DNA from: Butyrivibrio sp. XPD2006
GTDB lineage: Bacteria > Bacillota > Clostridia > Lachnospirales > Lachnospiraceae
Reading direction: 5' to 3'
Assembly (NCBI RefSeq): GCF_000420865.1
Contig: NZ_ATVT01000007.1
Span: forward strand, 124,001 to 188,000
DNA length: 64,000 nt
Shown in pieces: positions 26,396-34,317 of the stretch (its first letter is position 1; the number at the start of each line of letters is the position of its first letter). The notes under the pieces are model-generated. The model was not told where the DNA came from. It saw only the letters and a program-made list of their open reading frames with translations, and ran no database searches. The position numbers and the translations under genes were made by a program.

Positions 26396-26514
26396 TTTTG
26401 AGCCCTGGGGACGGAGGTGAGGGACCATTTTCAGAAAATTTTGAAAATGGTCCCTCACCTCCGTCCCCAGGGCTCAAAAATGGACCACTGACTCCGTCTC
26501 CAGGGTTCATTTTT
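26396..26514. repeat. REP-like cluster, copy 5: a perfect inverted pair plus a third unit
   Basis: Two perfect 36-bp arms (26396-26431 and 26444-26479) flank 12 nt; the arms start TTTTGAGCCCTGGGGACGGA. A third unit (26476-26514) runs into the EF-hand gene and supplies its TGA stop. This is the cleanest inverted pair in the window, so it is probably the youngest insertion or is kept identical by gene conversion. Confidence 0.92.
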
Positions 26515-27493
26515 GTTGACTGTACAACATTTTTCTATGTTCGATTGCCTTATCCGTTAGTTCTTTATTGAGTTCCTTGCGCTTCTGGCATTCCTCGATC
26601 TGCTTCTTTTGCCTTGCTGCTCTCTGTGCTCTGCGCCTTGCGTTATCATTATTACTATTCCGCCTTCTCGAAGATCGCTCACTTCGCATTTTCTCGAGCA
26701 ATTCGTCAAGCTTCTCAGCTGCGCTCAAAAGCTCGGGCTCCCTGCCCTTTATGGCAAGATCAACATGCTGTATAGTTCCTGCTCCACCGTCTTCTTTCAG
26801 ATAAAAGCCGGTCTTTCTTACCTTTCCATCGAGGGCGCCATCCGTCCCGTCTATTGTAAATTCAGTATCCTCAGCACCCAGATAAATCGCGCCTACTCCC
26901 GATTCCTTAAGGCTCTTTAATTCCTCTTTTCCATCATCGGTCTTACTCCAAACCTGCAGCTTTTCGAAGACCTCGTCACTCTCATCAATCCATCCATTGC
27001 CATCGCTGTCATACTCAGAAAGATCCTTAAAGCCATCACCGCTCTTAACACCAAACAACTCCGTGCCATCATTTATCTTGCCATCTCCATTTTTATCAAG
27101 AGCAAGAAATCCGCTTCCTGCCTTTGTCATGGAAATCTCATCCTGCTTTCCGTCAGCATCCAGGTCAAACTTAAATTTCTTATCACTAAGTGAAGTTGCC
27201 TGCTGCCCAGTATTTATTATCAGTGGGTCAAAGAGGCTATCCATTGGTGAAGACATTGCAATAAATGTATCGCGCTCTTTCTTCCTCGCCATTGCAACAT
27301 CTACATCCACCTTGATTTCCCTGCCATCCTCAGTTGTGATCCTGCCCGTTGCCTGATAATCCGCCTTTTCATTCTCTACATGCTTTTCTACTATTCCTGC
27401 AAAAAATCCGCTTGTCCCTGCGCCGCTGCTTTTCAATTCCTTTTGATAGCTGTAATTTGCCTTGGAATAAACATCACTACTCGCTATCTTCAT
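26507..27493 (-). CDS. EF-hand-like calcium-binding protein without signal peptide
   Basis: A 328-aa protein with three calcium-loop motifs: DLDADGKQDE (from about 110), LDKNGDGKINDG (from about 132) and YDSDGNGWIDE (from about 161). They lie within the GTELFG...DGFKDLSEYD block known from bacterial EF-hand/VCBS-type proteins. The C-terminal 60 residues are very basic (RSSRRRNSNNDNARRRAQR). There is no Sec signal or membrane segment, although the N-terminus (MKIASSDVYSKANYSYQKEL) resembles the other short Ser/Asn/Tyr-rich starts in this region. It follows the LytTR two-component genes on the same strand. Calcium binding is likely from the motifs; its role and location are unknown. Confidence 0.82.
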   Translation of the reverse strand: MKIASSDVYSKANYSYQKELKSSGAGTSGFFAGIVEKHVENEKADYQATGRITTEDGREIKVDVDVAMARKKERDTFIAMSSPMDSLFDPLIINTGQQATSLSDKKFKFDLDADGKQDEISMTKAGSGFLALDKNGDGKINDGTELFGVKSGDGFKDLSEYDSDGNGWIDESDEVFEKLQVWSKTDDGKEELKSLKESGVGAIYLGAEDTEFTIDGTDGALDGKVRKTGFYLKEDGGAGTIQHVDLAIKGREPELLSAAEKLDELLEKMRSERSSRRRNSNNDNARRRAQRAARQKKQIEECQKRKELNKELTDKAIEHRKMLYSQQK

Positions 27494-27589
27494 ATTCTGT
27501 TCACCTCACACTTCCAGCGCTTTACTGTTACATTACAGGTATCGACTATGAATATATCCGGATAAATAGCTGATGCATCAACGGACATT

Positions 27590-29008
27590 TTAATGTAGTG
27601 AATAGTCATCTTCTCTGCTTTGGAGCATAACTCTGACCTTGAATACCTTATTCTCTGAACTGATATCCATTGTCCCAAGATATTTATCCGCAATACTCAT
27701 CATACTCTTTAGCCCAATTCCATGAAGCTCTCCATCGGTTTGCTGTCTCTTCCTGCTCACTAAATTGCCATCCACATCTCTTTTCAGCACTCCGTCAAAA
27801 GAGTTCTCGGCTCTAATCAGGAAAAAGTTCTCCTTAAACTCTCCCGTTAGTTTTATGTACCTTTCGTTTTCCGGGATCAGTGTCACAGCTTCCAGTGCAT
27901 TGTCAAGCAGGTTATTCAATATGATTCCCACGTCTGTAGCGCCAATACCACTTTCTTTGGGAAAAGAGAAGTCCGCCCGAAATTCACATTTTAGATTGTC
28001 CGCCTGACCTGCTGCCTCGTTTATCACTATATCGGTGACTGCGTTTCCTGTAGAATTCTGCATGCTATTCGTGCTCAGTTCTATGTTCATTTCACCAAGA
28101 AACTTCGAAGCATCTTCATATCTTTCATTTTCCAAAAAGCTCTTTAGTATCATTAGTTTTCCGGCCATATCATGCCTGAGCGTCCTGATACGGTCATGAT
28201 ATTTTTCTGTGTACTCTATCTTCTTCCTGATAAATTCCTGCTGTTTAAGTTCCTCCTGAAGTCGCAGTTCCTCTTCCTTGAGCCGTCTATACCTCTGCCA
28301 GATAGCAATGGCAGATATCTCGCCTATGAATAGTAGCAGTGCAAGCAGAGGAAGTGTAAATACCATTCCTCTCTTTTCGTCCAATAAAAAGAATACCTCT
28401 TTTTCCAAAGGAACAACCATGACATCGGCAATCATGTAACAGATAATGTACGAGACCGCCGAATAAACTGACAGATAAAGAGCTTCCGTCCAGGACATGT
28501 CATATTTCTTTTGACAGAGTTTTCTTACTACCAGATATTCGCCCAAAAGTGTAAGTGCCATAAAGACAATCTGCGCCACTATAAGCGCAAACATCCAAAG
28601 CCACAAACGCTCTATGGCACCTTCCTTTGAATAATCAATTGCTCCTGTGATCTTATCTGTAATTTCATTGAAGATTGCGAAGTTTGCAAGATACCATACG
28701 TAAAAGACATTGTTCCACAAAAAGAAAACAAATATCGAGTGAGGCAGCACTTTGGGATTGATCAGCCAAAAGACTATGGCTATGACGATAAGTCCGATGA
28801 GGCTGTACAGTCCTCTTGTGGAGAACGGTATGGCAAAGAGAATTAGCCCGATAACAGTCATGACTGCTGATATCATAATTATCTTTGCTCTGTTCAATAT
28901 CTCTTTTTCCAGAAAAAGATCCAGAAACAATCCCAGAAACGCTCCCCTGATAAGAATCATGATCATTCCGTATAACTGCTGAGCTATCCTTATCTGTTCT
29001 TCGGTCAT
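27590..29008 (-). CDS. AgrC-like sensor histidine kinase (GHKL type)
   Basis: A 472-aa kinase. About six to seven hydrophobic segments occupy the first 240 residues. A coiled-coil follows (RRLKEEELRLQEELKQQEF), then the phospho-acceptor region RIRTLRHDMAGKL. The GHKL ATPase domain has N-box NNLLDNALEA and G-box GELHGIGLKSM. This is the class that pairs with LytTR regulators and often senses peptides. It starts 14 bp after the response regulator, with GGAGGGG before the ATG. The genes between which it sits suggest it may control the EF-hand protein or the neighbouring unknown proteins. Confidence 0.92.
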   Translation of the reverse strand: MTEEQIRIAQQLYGMIMILIRGAFLGLFLDLFLEKEILNRAKIIMISAVMTVIGLILFAIPFSTRGLYSLIGLIVIAIVFWLINPKVLPHSIFVFFLWNNVFYVWYLANFAIFNEITDKITGAIDYSKEGAIERLWLWMFALIVAQIVFMALTLLGEYLVVRKLCQKKYDMSWTEALYLSVYSAVSYIICYMIADVMVVPLEKEVFFLLDEKRGMVFTLPLLALLLFIGEISAIAIWQRYRRLKEEELRLQEELKQQEFIRKKIEYTEKYHDRIRTLRHDMAGKLMILKSFLENERYEDASKFLGEMNIELSTNSMQNSTGNAVTDIVINEAAGQADNLKCEFRADFSFPKESGIGATDVGIILNNLLDNALEAVTLIPENERYIKLTGEFKENFFLIRAENSFDGVLKRDVDGNLVSRKRQQTDGELHGIGLKSMMSIADKYLGTMDISSENKVFKVRVMLQSREDDYSLH

Positions 29009-29022
29009 AACCCCTCCGCTTT

Positions 29023-29784
29023 TTAGGATATGTAATCCATATATGCTTTTACAAATTCCTGGTATTTATATTTGGAGATGATGAGTAAATCCCCGTTATC
29101 TACCTGAACCTCAGACCTCGAGTACCCTTTAATATGCTCCATATTAACCAGATATCCCCTGTGGATTCTGAAAAATTCTTTTCCAAGTTCCTCTTCAAGT
29201 CCGGACATCTGTCTGTAGATTTCATAGCGTTTATCCTTCATACGCACTACTGCTTTTCTGCCGGAGCTTTCAACATAGAGAATGTCTTTTACCCTCAAAG
29301 TCACAGACTCTTTTCCGATCTGAACTGTGATGAAATCTTCTTTGTTGTGATATGAAGTTTCGCATATAAGCTGTGCATCAAGCCTCTTCAGCTCCTCAAT
29401 TGCACGATGCAGATCACTCTCAAATATATCTTTTGAAACCGGCTTTATCAGATAATCAAAAGCCTTTACCTCAAACGCATCTCCCATTCTGTCAGGGATT
29501 CCGGTAACAAAAATGATAAGAGGCCTCGAAGCGCGCATACTCTTACCGGTTGCCTCTATTTTCTTTTCCAGCTCTTTTGCTGTCTCAAAGCCATCACTCT
29601 CCTCCAGGGCAATATCAAGGAACAACACATCAAACCTAAGGCCTTCATCGATATCCCTTAGCAGCTCTTTGCCACCCGAGTATTCCCTAACCTCTGCCCC
29701 GGGTGTACTTGTCCTTGTCCATTCGCGTAAAAGACATCTCACTGGCTCTTCATCATCACAAATTGCTATACTGTACTTATTCAT
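29023..29784 (-). CDS. LytTR-family response regulator (AgrA-like)
   Basis: A 253-aa regulator. The receiver domain (about 1-135) has the acidic pair DD near 10-11, the phospho-acceptor Asp57 in VLFLDIAL, and the Lys in YLIKPVS. The LytTR DNA-binding domain (about 150-253) shows VKDILYVESSGRKAV and FFRIHRGYLVNMEHI. It pairs with the AgrC-like kinase downstream. No agrB/agrD-like signal genes are visible nearby. The ATG at 29784 follows GAGGATG. A terminator just upstream separates it from the 29972-30997 gene. Confidence 0.93.
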   Translation of the reverse strand: MNKYSIAICDDEEPVRCLLREWTRTSTPGAEVREYSGGKELLRDIDEGLRFDVLFLDIALEESDGFETAKELEKKIEATGKSMRASRPLIIFVTGIPDRMGDAFEVKAFDYLIKPVSKDIFESDLHRAIEELKRLDAQLICETSYHNKEDFITVQIGKESVTLRVKDILYVESSGRKAVVRMKDKRYEIYRQMSGLEEELGKEFFRIHRGYLVNMEHIKGYSRSEVQVDNGDLLIISKYKYQEFVKAYMDYIS

Positions 29785-29885
29785 ATTTCATCCTCTTGTC
29801 TGTTTATGCATAAATCATAGCATCAGAACATTTGCGTAGGCTTTATCCATGTCATGAATAGCTATTTTCATGTTACGAATGGACA

Positions 29886-29934
29886 ATTAAAAAGCGCATC
29901 ATTCCAATGTTTTCACTCCATTGAAATAATGCGC
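29886..29934 (-). terminator. Strong terminator of the unknown-protein operon
   Basis: On the minus strand, 16-bp arms (GCGCATTATTTCAATG with CATTGGAATGATGCGC) are followed by TTTTTAATT. It ends transcription from the 29972-30997 gene and keeps it apart from the two-component genes. Confidence 0.85.
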
Positions 29935-29943
29935 ATCCTTGAT

Positions 29944-29975
29944 TTTGGTCCCCTGACTCCATCCCCGGGGCTCAT
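29944..29975. repeat. REP-like palindrome, copy 6
   Basis: GGTCCCCTGACTCCATCCCC then GGGGCTCAT. A diverged single unit. Its outer TCA provides the TGA stop of the 29972-30997 gene. Confidence 0.75.
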
Positions 29976-30997
29976 ATCTGATTATCTATTGCACTGCCCT
30001 TTACGTCGTTCGAAAGAAGGCTGAGCTTATTGAGAATATTGGTAATCTCGGAATTGACCGCATTCTGTGTGTCCTCCATGGAAGCACCCTCAGAAATAAT
30101 AGTCTTCTGAGCGCCTTCTGCATCCATCCGCTCTGCTTCAGCTCGCTCACGCCGTGCGATAGCTCTTTTTGCATCGGCGCTCGTCCTCTGGCTCTCAGCA
30201 GCATGTTCCTTGATGTTCTCTATCATTTCCTGCTGCATAGCCTCTTTTTCCAGCTTCTTCGCCTCTTCCTTCTTCTCTTCTTTCTTCTTTTCCGCAGCCT
30301 CTTTTGTCTCTTCTTCGCGCTCCTTCTGCTCTTCATCCACATGCTCGATCATTTCCTGTGTCAAAAGAGCTATCGTCTCATCATTCGATGCCTCCATGAT
30401 CTCCTCAGCTGCATCCTGTGCTTTGAGCATATCCTGCGATTTGAGACGCTCTCTTTTCATATCTGCATATCCCTGGACATTTCCGGCCTGCTGTGCTTTG
30501 GCCTGATCGATATCAAGCTCATTCTGCTGATTCTTCGCCACGTAGTAAAGAGCCTGCTGCTGATACTCTGACAGCCTTCCCTTCTCTTCATCGGATAGCC
30601 CGTCTTTGGAGTAATTCATTTTAAGGGCAAGTTGCTCCAGATTCTTATTCTCCTCGCTATCAGGATCAATCCCATATTGTTCCTGTAGCTCTTTTAACCT
30701 GGCATCATTGTCCCTGGTGTCAGAACGTTTCTCGTTAATCACGTCCTGCAGACGCTTAATCTCATCCTTAATTCCCTGCATCTGCGCATCGAGCTTTTTC
30801 TCGCCGCCAAAGGCATCGGAGACAACCTTAAGTGCTTGTTTCCTTGCAAGCCCCTGACGCTGAGCAATAAGGCTCTCGCCCTTTAAGTTTGCGCCGGAAA
30901 TCGAATTCATGTTGCCATTCTTATTCTGAGCATTTGCAGCGCCTGAAATTATCTGTGTATTATCATTTCCCTGAAAGGGGTTCTGCTGTATCCTCAT
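29972..30997 (-). CDS. Long coiled-coil protein of unknown function
   Basis: A 341-aa protein with no recognised family. The first 40 residues are rich in Asn, Gln and Ser (MRIQQNPFQGNDNTQIISGA) and look disordered. Residues about 60-300 are almost continuously charged and helical, with a Lys/Glu-only stretch (EAAEKKKEEKKEEAKKLEKE), so an extended coiled coil is expected. No signal peptide or membrane segment is seen. It is the last gene before a strong terminator and belongs to the run of similar proteins up to 34254. Its stop lies in REP copy 6. A structural or secreted scaffold role is possible but is inference. Confidence 0.75.
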   Translation of the reverse strand: MRIQQNPFQGNDNTQIISGAANAQNKNGNMNSISGANLKGESLIAQRQGLARKQALKVVSDAFGGEKKLDAQMQGIKDEIKRLQDVINEKRSDTRDNDARLKELQEQYGIDPDSEENKNLEQLALKMNYSKDGLSDEEKGRLSEYQQQALYYVAKNQQNELDIDQAKAQQAGNVQGYADMKRERLKSQDMLKAQDAAEEIMEASNDETIALLTQEMIEHVDEEQKEREEETKEAAEKKKEEKKEEAKKLEKEAMQQEMIENIKEHAAESQRTSADAKRAIARRERAEAERMDAEGAQKTIISEGASMEDTQNAVNSEITNILNKLSLLSNDVKGSAIDNQI

Positions 30998-31011
30998 AAT
31001 CTGTTACCTCC

Positions 31012-31080
31012 GAAATGGTCCCTTGACTCCGTCCCGAGGCTCATTTTGGTCCCTAGGGACGGAGTCAGGGGCTCATTTTT
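31012..31080. repeat. Pair of REP-like units, copy 7
   Basis: GAAATGGTCCCTTGACTCCG, TCCCGAGGCTCATTTT is followed by GGTCCCTAGGGACGGAGTCA, GGGGCTCATTTTT. It fills most of the gap between two genes of the unknown-protein operon and may fold strongly in the mRNA. Confidence 0.85.
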
Positions 31081-31100
31081 TCATGAGCAAATCTCACATA

Positions 31101-31997
31101 TCACTTCTCTAAATCTATAAGCGCAATAAGCTCTTTCAGATCTCTGTCCAAAGCATCATTAACATCCGATTCTCGCTGGAATGGGTACTGAGCACCATAT
31201 ACGGGCTTCATAATATTCTGATACAAAGCTTTAAGCTCAGAAGCAGCGTCTCTGCCTGTAATATCCACTGACTTTATGCTGTCGCGGAGTGTCTTTATCA
31301 GCTCCTTATCAGTAGCAATGTCGGTACTGGCATATCTTGGGCTTCCATCGTCAGTAGCACTTCCCGGTACAAGAACTTCCACGCCAAAGAATCTATCCGA
31401 CGCAGGATCCTCATTTGTACGTATGGATCTGCCCGAAAGCATTTCACTCTGTCTTTCCACCAGACCATTGTTGTAATCTTTCATAGCCCGGCTGATCACC
31501 TGCGCCTGTTCTGCTCTAAAGCCTTTAGCAGCACGCTCATCCACGACCTTCTGCGCCACTTCCATCTTGGCATAGTCCCTGTAGCTCAGGTATCCGGTCT
31601 TGAGCTGACTGCTTGTATCCGTCACAAGCTCCCTTGCCGCAGTAAATTCTTCTTCGGTAAAAGAAACTCCGCCTATCTTGTACGCACCTTCTGCATTCTT
31701 GCTAACCGGAATCTCTGTATTATATAAGGAACTCACCGGATGGTTATTCCAGGAATCCCTGACTTTTTCGAGCTCTTCAGCTCCAAGCGCAGAGATAGAA
31801 AGCGTAGCTGCCATGTCACCAAAAGCCACGTTTGATTTGTCACTGAGTTTTTCATGGATGGCTTTCTGCAAACCACCGGCTTTGCTTTCAGGCGCAGACT
31901 TAGCAAGCATCTCATCTCGCTGCTGTTTTGCTGCGTAGATTTCCTGACCAATGTCTTTTACCTGCCTGTCAAGCGAGGAAATATTTATTCCAGTCAT
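31101..31997 (-). CDS. Uncharacterised signal-less protein of the BlaI-linked cluster
   Basis: A 298-aa mainly helical protein starting MTGINISSLDRQVKDIGQEI. No known domain was recognised and there is no signal peptide or membrane segment. The N-terminal Met-x-Gly-Ile-Asn-like start echoes neighbours (MSIGINTNYG, MKIAGLSDRY). The frame runs to 32006 through GTG and ATG codons, but the ATG at 31997 follows GGAGGTG at 6 nt. It lies between a DUF6033-like gene and the coiled-coil gene. A role shared with these neighbours is likely from context only. Confidence 0.72.
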   Translation of the reverse strand: MTGINISSLDRQVKDIGQEIYAAKQQRDEMLAKSAPESKAGGLQKAIHEKLSDKSNVAFGDMAATLSISALGAEELEKVRDSWNNHPVSSLYNTEIPVSKNAEGAYKIGGVSFTEEEFTAARELVTDTSSQLKTGYLSYRDYAKMEVAQKVVDERAAKGFRAEQAQVISRAMKDYNNGLVERQSEMLSGRSIRTNEDPASDRFFGVEVLVPGSATDDGSPRYASTDIATDKELIKTLRDSIKSVDITGRDAASELKALYQNIMKPVYGAQYPFQRESDVNDALDRDLKELIALIDLEK

Positions 31998-32112
31998 AAC
32001 CATCACCTCCGTGTATTACTGACAATTATCCTTATCTGTTATATCGGCAAAAAAGCTTTCGCAGCTTATAGAAATGTCACCAATAGATTCTTTAATGTCA
32101 TGAATAGCTTCC

Positions 32113-32691
32113 TCAGGCTCTGGCATCAAAATTTCCAAATGAATTAAATTGCGTTTGTTCAAACAACCTTTCGGATAACTTTTTGGTCAGGTCCTCTAAG
32201 TCTTTTCCATGTATCTCCATAGAACGCATACTTCCTTGCGCTTCCAAGGCTTTTTGTTCCTTCTCAAGCCTCTTTTCCGCTTTCTTCTGCTCAGCTTTTT
32301 TCTCTTTAACCCTTTCAAGCCATTTGTCTATCTCATGATCGTTTCCCCCGCCATCCGTCACAGTAAGTGTGCACATAGTGCTGTACTCTTCACCAAATTC
32401 GATAGTTACAGACTTAAGTGTAGCCCCATGTGCTTTTGCGGACTCCTGAGCTGCTTTGATGTAATCCGGGGCTTTCGCCAGCTCTCTTTCAAGCCATGCG
32501 CCTGTCTTCTCGTCTGCCATAGCCTTTTTTAGAAGTCCACCCGTGACAGAGACAGCTGAATTTGGTCCCGGAGTCAGACACCCGAATTTCTGCGTCAGAT
32601 AGTTAGAATACTCTTTAACTGTATTTGGCTTCTTCCGGGTTAATTCATTCCCGGTCACCGGGTACCTATCGGATAGGCCTGCAATCTTCAT
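32113..32691 (-). CDS. DUF6033-like protein
   Basis: A 192-aa protein that I recall as DUF6033-like from its layout: a short MKIAGLSDRYPV start, then TVKEYSNYLTQKFGCLTPG. A folded middle follows with SVTIEFGEEYSTMCTLTVTD, and a C-terminal charged coiled coil (LERVKEKKAEQKKAEKRLEK) closes the protein. The function of the family is unknown to me; members are common in Lachnospiraceae. No signal peptide is seen. The ATG overlaps the stop of the upstream gene by 4 bp (ATGA at 32688-32691), so they are translationally coupled. The family name is from memory and should be checked. Confidence 0.72.
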   Translation of the reverse strand: MKIAGLSDRYPVTGNELTRKKPNTVKEYSNYLTQKFGCLTPGPNSAVSVTGGLLKKAMADEKTGAWLERELAKAPDYIKAAQESAKAHGATLKSVTIEFGEEYSTMCTLTVTDGGGNDHEIDKWLERVKEKKAEQKKAEKRLEKEQKALEAQGSMRSMEIHGKDLEDLTKKLSERLFEQTQFNSFGNFDARA

Positions 32692-33344
32692 ACTTCTGTT
32701 CCTTTCTCTTTTGAGCTGTAGTAGTCCTCAAACAGCTTGTTTGCTGCATTCAAAGTTTCCTTGCAGATTGCCGGAAGCTCTCTTCCCCAGGTCTTTTTTG
32801 CCTGCTTGAAGCCCTTCTCCATGGCCTTTTGCATCTCCTTCATCTTGTCAACGTCATCGCCGGCAAGAGCTGATGCGAAATCAAAGAGCCTTTGGGAAGT
32901 CTGCTTTACGCCGTAATAGCCGTCTTCTGAAATATCTTTTTGCGCCTGAGCCTTAGTCGCAGCATCAACCTTGAAGTTGCCTCCTGCAAGCTGCCTCCAG
33001 AAGTCATCACCCTTGGCTGTTCCATAAGCTCCCACCTGGCCTTGCAGCGTCTTTTGCACAATTGAGATCAGATTGTTTCTCTGCTGCTCCTCGGCGGCCT
33101 TGAGCTGCCGGACTATAGCTGCCCGGTCTTCTTTGGACTTCTTATAGATAGCCTTTTCGTCATCCTTCTCGCTCTTTGCCAATTGCGCATTGGCATCCTG
33201 CTTTTCATAGATAACTCCCGGCTGTGCGACAGAAGATGCTTTCTCCTTTTCCTTATCATCATCCTTGATCCACGCCGGCTCGGTATTACCACTAATGCCA
33301 ACTAAATTATTCGTTCCATAATTTGTGTTGATTCCTATGCTCAT
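32688..33344 (-). CDS. Uncharacterised protein with its own BlaI-type operator
   Basis: A 218-aa protein beginning MSIGINTNYGTNNLVGISGN. A disordered, charged N-terminal part (about 20-70) is followed by a helical domain (about 80-215). No family was recognised and no signal peptide is present. An in-frame start at 33392 exists, but the ATG at 33344 follows AAGGAGG and is clearly the true one. A perfect dyad identical to the one in the blaI promoter lies 22-37 bp upstream, so the BlaI-type repressor probably controls this gene and those after it. It is coupled to the DUF6033-like gene. Confidence 0.75.
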   Translation of the reverse strand: MSIGINTNYGTNNLVGISGNTEPAWIKDDDKEKEKASSVAQPGVIYEKQDANAQLAKSEKDDEKAIYKKSKEDRAAIVRQLKAAEEQQRNNLISIVQKTLQGQVGAYGTAKGDDFWRQLAGGNFKVDAATKAQAQKDISEDGYYGVKQTSQRLFDFASALAGDDVDKMKEMQKAMEKGFKQAKKTWGRELPAICKETLNAANKLFEDYYSSKEKGTEV

Positions 33345-33365
33345 AAATGTTACCTCCTTGTATTT

Positions 33366-33381
33366 GTTAACATCTGTTAAT
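33366..33381. promoter_or_regulatory. BlaI-type operator in front of the 33344 gene
   Basis: GTTAACATCTGTTAAT, identical over 16 bp to 36029-36044 in the blaI promoter. The core ACATCTGT fits the ACA-NN-TGT rule known for BlaI/MecI/CopY operators. Confidence 0.75.
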
Positions 33382-33402
33382 CTATTTATCAAAAAAAATA
33401 TC

Positions 33403-34254
33403 TCACACCTCTATATCAAACGTACCGCCTGTTTCTGCCGGTGCGCTTGTCGTTCCTGCATCTGTCACTGTCATGTCCACACCTCCCAGCGATAGCATCA
33501 CTCCGCTGTCATATGCCCCTGCTCCTGCAAAAGAGCTTTTTCCTGCATTTTCTTTCTCCGACTGGAGCCTGTCAAACAGTGCCTTCAAATACTTTAGATC
33601 TGCCTTCAATATGTCTCTGGCTTCATCCGATCTGTGCTTGACCTTGAGCTGCTCTAAGTCCTCCGGCGTCATGGATCCTGAAAGTGCCTCTGCCATTTCA
33701 TCAAGCTCCTCGTCCAGCTCTACCGTCTCTTCCGCCATTTCCATCATCTCATCGGCGCTGAGCTCCAACTTTTCCATAAGGGCTTCAAACTCGGCCTGCT
33801 CAAGCTCTTTTATCTCCTCTTCCGAGGCTGCTTCATCCGGCGCTTCCTCCGGCTCTACAGGCATTTCCTCCTCAGCCTTGATATTTCTCTCTGCAGTTTC
33901 TTCCATTTTCAGGTTCTTCTTTTTCTTATCACATGCTCTTTGAACCATCTCTGCGTGAAGGATTGCCCGCAGTACCTCTTCTTCATCCACATCCCCGTTC
34001 TTAAGCTGCTTTTTCAAAAGACCTATCTTAGCCCTGATACTGTTTGATACCTGCATGGCTTTTGTGGAGGTCTTGGCCTGCAAAACCTGGGATGAAACCT
34101 GCTTAAAGCTGTACAGCGCAGGCTTCTTTTTCTTACCGGTCTGCTTGGTAGGTCTGCAGATTCCGATGGTTCCGACATGATTACCATATGCATCATAAAG
34201 TCTTTTTCTGTAATGAGTTGTGTTGCCACTCACAGTAACTTCCCATCCGTTCAC
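33403..34254 (-). CDS. Uncharacterised acidic protein, first effector gene after blaR1
   Basis: A 283-aa protein. The first 100 residues are basic and compact (MNGWEVTVSGNTTHYRKRLY, with KKKKPALYSFKQVSSQVLQA). The middle (about 120-210) is extremely acidic and helical (EEMPVEPEEAPDEAASEEE). A Gly/Ser/Thr-rich tail ends in GGTFDIEV. No family was recognised and no signal peptide is seen. The start is GTG at 34254 behind AGGAGG. It follows blaR1 after REP copy 8. The basic-then-acidic layout hints at a protein-interaction or ion-binding role, which is speculation. Confidence 0.7.
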   Translation of the reverse strand: MNGWEVTVSGNTTHYRKRLYDAYGNHVGTIGICRPTKQTGKKKKPALYSFKQVSSQVLQAKTSTKAMQVSNSIRAKIGLLKKQLKNGDVDEEEVLRAILHAEMVQRACDKKKKNLKMEETAERNIKAEEEMPVEPEEAPDEAASEEEIKELEQAEFEALMEKLELSADEMMEMAEETVELDEELDEMAEALSGSMTPEDLEQLKVKHRSDEARDILKADLKYLKALFDRLQSEKENAGKSSFAGAGAYDSGVMLSLGGVDMTVTDAGTTSAPAETGGTFDIEV

Positions 34255-34280
34255 GTAACCACCTCCTGTTCCGAGGATTC

Positions 34281-34317
34281 AAAAAATGATCCCTTACCTC
34301 CGTCCCCAGGGGTCATA
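34281..34317. repeat. REP-like palindrome, copy 8
   Basis: AAAAAATGATCCCTTACCTC, CGTCCCCAGGGGTCAT. The outer TCA supplies the TGA stop of blaR1. This is the highest-coordinate copy; none was seen from 34.4 to 64 kb. Confidence 0.82.

Noticed and set aside
29008-29023. Quorum-sensing agr system around the LytTR pair
   Set aside because: No agrB-like protease or short signal-peptide gene was found beside the kinase and regulator.
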